Below, one piece after another: positions 5,699 to 9,317 of a DNA stretch of 9,317 bases. The stretch comes from Alphaproteobacteria bacterium. GTDB taxonomy: Bacteria > Pseudomonadota > Alphaproteobacteria > Caulobacterales > Caulobacteraceae. The notes below the pieces were generated by a model. The model was given only the letters and a program-made list of their open reading frames with translations. It made no database searches and was not told the origin of the DNA. The first letter of the stretch is position 1. Every line of letters begins with the position of its first letter. A program made the position numbers and the translations under genes. Location of the stretch: NCBI GenBank assembly GCA_028869395.1, contig JAGWSE010000139.1, forward strand, positions 1 to 9,317. Direction: 5' to 3'.

Positions 5699-6190
5699 AT
5701 GAGCGCCGCCGCGCCCGTCGCGATCATCATGGGCAGCCGGTCCGACTGGCCGGTGCTCAGGCACGCCGCGGACATGCTGGAGGAGCTTGGCGTCGGCTAC
5801 GAGGCCAAGGTCGTCTCCGCACACCGGACGCCAGAGCGGATGTACCACTTCGCCAAGGGCGCCAAGGGGGCCGGCTACAAGGTGATCATCGCCGCGGCCG
5901 GCGGTGCGGCGCACCTGCCCGGCATGACGGCCTCGCTGACCGAGCTACCGGTGCTGGGCGTGCCGATCGAATCCAAGGCGCTGAAGGGCATGGATTCCCT
6001 CCTCTCCATCGTCCAGATGCCGGCCGGCATCCCCGTGGGCACGCTGGCGATCGGCGAGGCGGGCGCCAAGAACGCCGGCCTCATGGCCGCCCGCATCCTG
6101 GCGCTGTCCGATCCTGCGGTGGCCGATAAGGTGGCCGCCTTCAACGCCCGCCAGACGGCGAGCGTCGCCGAAACCGTCGAGGACGCGTAA
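5699..6190 (+). CDS. purE: N5-carboxyaminoimidazole ribonucleotide mutase PurE (class I)
   Basis: PurE moves the carboxyl group of N5-CAIR to carbon 4, giving CAIR in purine biosynthesis. The class I enzyme works with PurK, whose gene follows directly. The 163-residue protein is full length and shows IIMGSRSDWPVL (9-20), the catalytic SAHRTPERM (40-48, His42), AAAGGAAHLPGM (65-76) and QMPAGIPVGT (106-115). I chose the ATG at 5699, which leaves a normal class I N terminus. An in-frame TTG at 5690 would add three residues, and longer in-frame extensions would begin upstream of the predicted transcription start. AGGA (5682-5685) lies 13 nt before the ATG, slightly far, so the TTG is not fully excluded. 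purK begins 7 nt after the stop, so the two form an operon. Confidence 0.96.
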   Translation: MSAAAPVAIIMGSRSDWPVLRHAADMLEELGVGYEAKVVSAHRTPERMYHFAKGAKGAGYKVIIAAAGGAAHLPGMTASLTELPVLGVPIESKALKGMDSLLSIVQMPAGIPVGTLAIGEAGAKNAGLMAARILALSDPAVADKVAAFNARQTASVAETVEDA

Positions 6191-6197
6191 CCAGGCC

Positions 6198-7277
6198 ATG
6201 ACCGACCTGCCGCTCGCACCCGGTTCGACCATCGGCATCCTGGGCGGCGGCCAGCTCGGCCGCATGCTGGCCGTGGCGGCCAGCCGGCTCGGCTTCGACA
6301 TCGTCATCCTCGACCCCGATCCGGACCCGCCCGCCGGGCGGGTCTCTGCGCATGCGATCCCCGCGCCTTATGACGATCCTCGGGCGCTTGAGGCGCTGGC
6401 CGCGGCGGCCTCGCTCGTCACCTACGAATTCGAGAACGTGCCGGCCGGCGCGGTCGCCAAGCTCGCCGAGATCGGCGTCGAGGTCGCGCCCGGGCCGCTG
6501 GCGCTGAAGGTCGCCCAGGACCGCTGGGAGGAGAAGACCTTCCTCAATGCGAACGGCGCGGCGACCGTCGCCTTCGCCAAGGCCGACACGGCAGAGGAAG
6601 CTGTCGCCGCGGTGGAGACGGTGGGCGCGCCCGCGCTGATGAAGACCCGCCGAGAGGGCTACGACGGCAAGGGGCAGCGCTGGGTGGAACATGCCGCGGA
6701 GGCGGACAGGGCCTTCGCCGAGCTGGGCGGCGTTCCGGTGATCCTGGAAGCGGCGGCCGCCTTCGAACGCGAACTCTCCATCATCGCCGCGCGCGGCCGC
6801 GACGGGTCCATGGCGGTCTACCCGCTGGCCGAGAACCACCACGAGAACGGCATCCTGCGCCGTTCGATCGCGCCGGCCCGGCTGTCGCCGCAGGCCCGCG
6901 AACAGGCCGAGCGCATCGCGGCGCGCATCCTCACCGGCCTCGACTATGTGGGCGTGATCGGGGTGGAGCTCTTCGAGATGGCGGGCGGAAACCTGCTGGT
7001 GAACGAGATCGCCCCGCGCGTCCACAACACCGGCCACTGGACGATGGACGGCTGCGCGGTGGATCAGTTCGAGCAGCACATCCGCGCCGTCGCCGGCTGG
7101 CCGCTCGGTCCAACCCACGCGATCGCCCGCGTGGAGATGCTGAACCTGCTGGGCGACGAGGTGGACGGCTGGCGTCGCTTCGCGGGCGAGCCCGAGACCC
7201 GGGTCCATCTCTACGGAAAGCGGGAGGCCAAGCCCGGCCGCAAGATGGGCCACGTGAATCGCGTCAAGGCGCTCTGA
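6198..7277 (+). CDS. purK: N5-carboxyaminoimidazole ribonucleotide synthase PurK
   Basis: PurK uses ATP and bicarbonate to carboxylate AIR to N5-CAIR, the substrate of PurE encoded just upstream. It is a 359-residue ATP-grasp enzyme of normal length. Seen: nucleotide-fold start GILGGGQLGRML (13-24), TYEFENVP (75-82), the ATP-grasp lysine region MKTRREGYDGKGQ (148-160), FERELSII (189-196), YPLAENHHENGILRRSIAPA (208-227), and the metal and substrate-binding ELFE (257-260) and NEIAPRVHNTGHWT (269-282). All motifs are intact. The ATG lies 7 nt after the purE stop; GTAACCAGG just before it includes a weak ribosome site. The stop codon lies within an inverted repeat shared with the convergent COQ9-family gene. 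Confidence 0.97.
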   Translation: MTDLPLAPGSTIGILGGGQLGRMLAVAASRLGFDIVILDPDPDPPAGRVSAHAIPAPYDDPRALEALAAAASLVTYEFENVPAGAVAKLAEIGVEVAPGPLALKVAQDRWEEKTFLNANGAATVAFAKADTAEEAVAAVETVGAPALMKTRREGYDGKGQRWVEHAAEADRAFAELGGVPVILEAAAAFERELSIIAARGRDGSMAVYPLAENHHENGILRRSIAPARLSPQAREQAERIAARILTGLDYVGVIGVELFEMAGGNLLVNEIAPRVHNTGHWTMDGCAVDQFEQHIRAVAGWPLGPTHAIARVEMLNLLGDEVDGWRRFAGEPETRVHLYGKREAKPGRKMGHVNRVKAL

Positions 7278-7297
7278 GGCGCCGGCGCCGCGCTCAG
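7274..7297. repeat. Inverted repeat spanning the convergent purK and coq9 stops
   Basis: CTGAG (7274-7278) pairs with CTCAG (7293-7297), and, past one bulged G, CGC (7280-7282) with GCG (7290-7292). The centre holds GGCGCCGGCGCC (7278-7289), itself palindromic. The element contains the purK TGA (7275-7277) and the COQ9 stop on the other strand (7294-7296). It could end transcription from both sides, but no T tract flanks it. Structure seen; function inferred. Confidence 0.4.
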
Positions 7298-7998
7298 GGG
7301 ATGTCCCGCAGCTCCGCTTCGCCGGCGTTGGGGGGCGGCTCGGCGCGGCCGTAGCGCATCCGGCCAAGCATCGTCGCCGCGCTGGCCAGCCACGCGTAGG
7401 GCCGCACGGGTGCGGACGCCTTGAACGTCTCGAAGCGCATGACGTCGCCGATGCGCCGCTCGGTGAAAGCCGCGGCGGCTTTGCGGCCCGACCCGAGGCG
7501 GATCGCCAGCGCGCCGGTCAGGATGCCGGCGAGCAGGGCGCGCTTGGAGTAGTGGTTCTCGTCTGTGGCCACGTCGCCCGCCCAGCGCCAGAGCGCGTCT
7601 GCGCTCTCCCAGGCGAGCCTCGCGCCCAGCCCCGCATTGCCGGGCAGGGTCAGCCAGCCCATCCACCGCCGCGTCGCCGGTTCGTCCTGGGCGGCCGCGT
7701 CGAGCCGCGCCTCGACGGCGCGGCCGATGCGCTCGCGCACCTTCAGTGACAGCGGGTCCACGTCCTTTAGGATCAGCAGGGCGCGGGCGTCGTGGCGTCG
7801 CGACAGCAGGGCTGCGAGGTCGGCGGGCCCGTGCGGAAGCAGCAGTTCGGTCTCGCCCTCTGAAAAGCCGGCGGCGCGCCCGGCAGCCCTTGCGGTGCGG
7901 CCCGTCCAGCCGTGCTGCGGCGCGATCTTGAGGGCCTCGTCAAGCAGCCGCTGCTCGGCGTCGTCGGCCCAGTCGTGGCTCTGAGGGGCGTCTGTCAT
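7294..7998 (-). CDS. COQ9 family protein (ubiquinone biosynthesis)
   Basis: COQ9 proteins have a TetR-like helical fold but bind lipid and assist hydroxylation steps of ubiquinone synthesis, notably with COQ7 in mitochondria. The alphaproteobacterial members are presumed to act likewise. The 234-residue protein has the N-terminal AEQRLLDEALKIAPQHGWT (14-32) and the COQ9 domain: LKVRERIGRAVEARL (85-99), WLTLPGN (115-121), RLAWESADALWRWAGD (127-142), DENHYSKRALLAGILTG (146-162) and ERRIGDVMRFETFK (180-193). The C-terminal ~40 residues are less conserved. Start: minus-strand AGGA (8006-8009) lies 7 nt before the ATG at 7998. It is convergent with purK (16-nt gap) and divergent from rpsU. With ubiX, it is the second gene in the window likely to serve ubiquinone synthesis. 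The TetR resemblance makes a regulator the only alternative, and I consider it unlikely. Confidence 0.88.
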   Translation of the reverse strand: MTDAPQSHDWADDAEQRLLDEALKIAPQHGWTGRTARAAGRAAGFSEGETELLLPHGPADLAALLSRRHDARALLILKDVDPLSLKVRERIGRAVEARLDAAAQDEPATRRWMGWLTLPGNAGLGARLAWESADALWRWAGDVATDENHYSKRALLAGILTGALAIRLGSGRKAAAAFTERRIGDVMRFETFKASAPVRPYAWLASAATMLGRMRYGRAEPPPNAGEAELRDIP

Positions 7999-8037
7999 GG
8001 GCTCATCCTAGGCGCTTCCCGCGGCGTCGTCTCGGCG

Positions 8038-8066
8038 TGGACATCGCGGCCCTCTTCTGCTATTTC
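8038..8066 (+). promoter_or_regulatory. Candidate rpsU promoter
   Basis: TGGACA (8038-8043), 17 bp, then TATTTC (8061-8066). The latter sits in GCTATTTC, seven of eight positions of the Caulobacter -10 form GCTANAWC. Initiation near 8073 would give an rpsU leader of roughly 100 nt, long enough to contain the structures described next. Confidence 0.5.
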
Positions 8067-8083
8067 GCCGCCCTCTGACCCGT

Positions 8084-8152
8084 AGGCCCCGCCTCCGGGC
8101 TCAATTTTTTTGTTCGCTCGCCGCCGCCCCCGGGGCGTGAGGGGGCCGAGCG
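8084..8152 (+). promoter_or_regulatory. Structured leader upstream of rpsU
   Basis: Two hairpins are visible. The first, GCCC (8086-8089) with GGGC (8097-8100), is followed after four bases by seven T (8105-8111), a weak terminator shape. The second pairs CGCTCG (8115-8120) with CGAGCG (8147-8152) and, beyond a five-base bulge, GCCCCC (8126-8131) with GGGGGC (8141-8146), ending 11 nt before the Shine-Dalgarno. GCCCCG (8086-8091) is also complementary to CGGGGC (8131-8136), which runs from the stem end into the loop of the second hairpin, so alternative or pseudoknotted folds are possible. Pairings are seen; regulation is inferred. Confidence 0.4.
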
Positions 8153-8163
8153 GTAGACGTGAC

Positions 8164-8168
8164 AGGAG
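8164..8168 (+). promoter_or_regulatory. Shine-Dalgarno that supports the CTG start of rpsU
   Basis: AGGAG followed by eight bases and then CTG. It is too far inside to serve the upstream GTG at 8159, so it argues for initiation at 8177. Confidence 0.65.
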
Positions 8169-8176
8169 AGAGACCT

Positions 8177-8410
8177 CTGGTTCAGATTTTCGTCCGCGAC
8201 AACAACGTCGACCAAGCCCTGAAGGCGCTCAAGAAGAAGATGCAGCGCGAGGGCTCGTTCCGCGAGATGAAGCGCCACGTGCACTACGAGAAGCCGTCCG
8301 AGAAGCGCGCCCGCCAGAAGGCGGAAGCCGTGCGCCGGGCGCGCAAGCTCGCGCGCAAGCGGGCGCAGCGCGAAGGCTTGATCGCCGCGCCGAAGAAGCC
8401 CAGTCGCTAG
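8177..8410 (+). CDS. rpsU: 30S ribosomal protein bS21, apparent CTG start
   Basis: bS21 is a small basic protein of the 30S subunit that lies near the 3' end of 16S rRNA and helps initiation. The 77-residue product (counting the start as Met) reads VQIFVRDNNVDQALKALKKK (2-21), then MQREGSFREMKRH (22-34) and a long Arg/Lys tail with EKPSEKRARQKAEAVRRARK (38-57), typical of alphaproteobacterial bS21. No ATG, GTG or TTG lies at the conserved first residue; the codon is CTG (8177-8179). AGGAG (8164-8168) is spaced eight bases before it, ideal for initiation. An in-frame GTG at 8159 would add six residues (TGERPL after Met), place the AGGAG inside the coding region and has no good site of its own. 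A strong intrinsic terminator follows. Identity certain; start fairly likely. Confidence 0.93.
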   Translation: MVQIFVRDNNVDQALKALKKKMQREGSFREMKRHVHYEKPSEKRARQKAEAVRRARKLARKRAQREGLIAAPKKPSR

Positions 8411-8441
8411 GCTTCCGCACGACACGACCTGTTCCCATCCA

Positions 8442-8474
8442 GGGCCGCGCCGCCGGGCGCGGCCCTTATCGTTT
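8442..8474 (+). terminator. Strong intrinsic terminator after rpsU
   Basis: GGGCCGCGCC (8442-8451) pairs perfectly with GGCGCGGCCC (8456-8465) across the tetraloop GCCG, followed by TTATCGTTT. A ten-pair G-C stem with a T-rich tail, 31 nt after the rpsU stop, should separate rpsU from ftsH transcription. Confidence 0.85.
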
Positions 8475-8554
8475 CGGGGGTCGTTTCAGGATCGCTTCCG
8501 GGGCGGCTCACGGCCAAGGCGCGATCTTCCGTCGCGCGCCCCGTCGGCCGGTGG

Positions 8555-8580
8555 TGGAACGGTGGTCGACGTCCTATCTT
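8555..8580 (+). promoter_or_regulatory. Possible ftsH promoter
   Basis: TATCTT (8575-8580), within CCTATCTTTA, is the best -10 in the gap. Upstream, TGGAAC (8555-8560) is 14 bp away, short for sigma70. The pair GTGGAA/CCTATCT loosely recalls the heat-shock sigma32 form used in alphaproteobacteria, which would suit an ftsH gene. Weak evidence. The rest of the 8475-8623 gap has GC-rich complementary segments (for example GCGCGA 8519-8524 with TCGCGC 8532-8537) of unclear meaning. Confidence 0.3.
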
Positions 8581-8623
8581 TAATCGTCAGGCCCGCAATT
8601 CTTTCCCAAGGCGCTTTCGACCT

Positions 8624-9317
8624 ATGAACCTGCGCAATCTCGTGATCTGGGGCGTCGTCGTCGTCGCCCTGATCGGCATCTACTCCATGGTCACCGGCGG
8701 CGGTCACGCCGCGGGGACGAGCGAGATCCCCTACTCGCAGCTTGTCGCCAAGGTGAACTCCGGCGAGGTGAAGCAGGCGATCTTCCGCGGCTCGGCCGTG
8801 GAGGTGAAAGACCAGGCCAACCACGTCTACACCGCCGTCACGCCGTCCAATCAGGACCAGCTGTCGAACCAGTTGGTCAAGGAGGGCGCCGAGGTCGAGT
8901 TCAAGCCGGCGGGCGGCTTCACCATCCTGGGCTTCATCCTGAACTCGCTGCCGATCCTGCTGCTGATCGGCGTCTGGGTGTTCTTCATGCGCCAGATGCA
9001 GGGCGGGGCAAGAGGCGCCATGGGCTTCGGCAAGTCGAAAGCCAGGTTGCTCACGGAGAACAAGAACCGCGTCACCTTCGAGGACGTGGCGGGCGTCGAC
9101 GAGGCCAAGGAAGAGCTGACGGAGATCGTCGACTTCCTGAAGGACCCGCAGAAGTTCCAGCGCCTGGGCGGCAAGATCCCGAAGGGCGCGCTCCTGATCG
9201 GCCCGCCGGGCACCGGCAAGACGCTGCTGGCCAAGGCGCTGGCCGGCGAGAGCAAGGCCAACTTCATCGCCGTCGACGGCTCGTACTTCACCGCCACGTA
9301 CTACGGCGCGGGCGTCG
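8624..9317 (+). CDS. ftsH: ATP-dependent zinc metalloprotease FtsH family, 3'-truncated by the window
   Basis: FtsH is a membrane-anchored AAA+ protease that extracts and degrades membrane and regulatory proteins. The first 231 codons are present; the rest of the AAA+ domain and the HExxH protease domain lie beyond the window. Seen: transmembrane helix 1 (~5-22), a periplasmic domain with IPYSQLVAKVNSGEV (35-49), transmembrane helix 2 (~100-122), FFMRQMQGG (120-128), FGKSKARLLTE (135-145), TFEDVAGVDEAKEEL (151-165) and Walker A GPPGTGKT (193-200). After Walker A the usual FTISGSDFVEMFVGVGA region is replaced by FIAVDGSYFTATYYGAGV (214-231), so the pore-loop FVG becomes YYG. Up to that point the sequence is standard FtsH. 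The ATG at 8624 has only a weak AAGG site 12 nt upstream. It follows rpsU rather than the tilS neighbourhood common for ftsH, so it may be a paralogue. Confidence 0.9.
   Translation, partial: MNLRNLVIWGVVVVALIGIYSMVTGGGHAAGTSEIPYSQLVAKVNSGEVKQAIFRGSAVEVKDQANHVYTAVTPSNQDQLSNQLVKEGAEVEFKPAGGFTILGFILNSLPILLLIGVWVFFMRQMQGGARGAMGFGKSKARLLTENKNRVTFEDVAGVDEAKEELTEIVDFLKDPQKFQRLGGKIPKGALLIGPPGTGKTLLAKALAGESKANFIAVDGSYFTATYYGAGV

Noticed and set aside
6141..7367. A 408-codon minus-strand open frame across purK
   Set aside because: Purely antisense to purK with its complete ATP-grasp motifs; low-complexity Arg/Gly/His composition, no domain.
8105..8111. T7 run as a terminator for an unseen plus-strand gene after 7998
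   Set aside because: No plus-strand gene precedes it (COQ9 runs the other way); it fits better as part of the rpsU leader or as a simple A/T tract.
1..9317. Mobile element, defence system, CRISPR array, tRNA or biosynthetic cluster
   Set aside because: Genes are core metabolic and cellular functions with uniform high GC; no transposase, integrase, regularly spaced repeats or tRNA-like fold was seen on either strand.

Overview
The window is an ordinary, gene-dense stretch of a high-GC alphaproteobacterial chromosome. It most likely comes from the Caulobacterales (Caulobacter/Phenylobacterium type). The evidence is the combination of a DUF1013 (TrcR-type) regulator, DUF465 small proteins, COQ9, a purEK-coq9-rpsU neighbourhood, GANTC (CcrM-type) sites and Caulobacter-like promoter elements. 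I see no mobile element, phage gene, CRISPR array, tRNA or rRNA. The assignment is an inference from gene content, not from a search.

Layout, left to right. (1) 1-1643, plus strand: the 3' part of a ribB gene whose C-terminal GTP cyclohydrolase II-like domain has lost its zinc cysteines (RibBX type), then a DUF72/YecE protein. (2) 1718-2469: a hairpin plus T-rich tract only 22 nt before the DUF1013 regulator gene, which itself ends at a second hairpin. (3) 2520-4097: a 57-aa DUF465 gene on the minus strand, divergent from a plus-strand run of ubiX, a TIGR02444/DUF2390 gene (ATGA overlap) and a second DUF465 gene. (4) 4111-5556, minus strand: a GNAT acetyltransferase and a soluble coiled-coil diguanylate cyclase. 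(5) 5557-7277: a 142-bp divergent region with two GANTC sites and a clear sigma70-type promoter, then purE-purK. (6) 7294-7998, minus strand: a COQ9-family gene convergent with purK. (7) 8038-9317, plus strand: a promoter and structured leader, rpsU that appears to start at CTG, a strong intrinsic terminator, and the 5' third of an ftsH-family gene running off the window.

Functionally the window mixes cofactor and nucleotide metabolism (riboflavin, ubiquinone through UbiX and COQ9, the CAIR step of purine synthesis), control functions (DUF1013 regulator, c-di-GMP synthesis), translation (bS21) and membrane protein quality control (FtsH). FMN, made from the riboflavin of the RibB pathway, is the substrate UbiX prenylates. 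PurK and PurE act in consecutive steps.

No complete novel system is evident. The points most worth checking are the CTG start and structured leader of rpsU, the non-canonical pore-loop region of the FtsH homologue, the hairpin/T-tract just upstream of the DUF1013 start codon, the paired GANTC sites between the cyclase and purE, and the two DUF465 genes bracketing ubiX.
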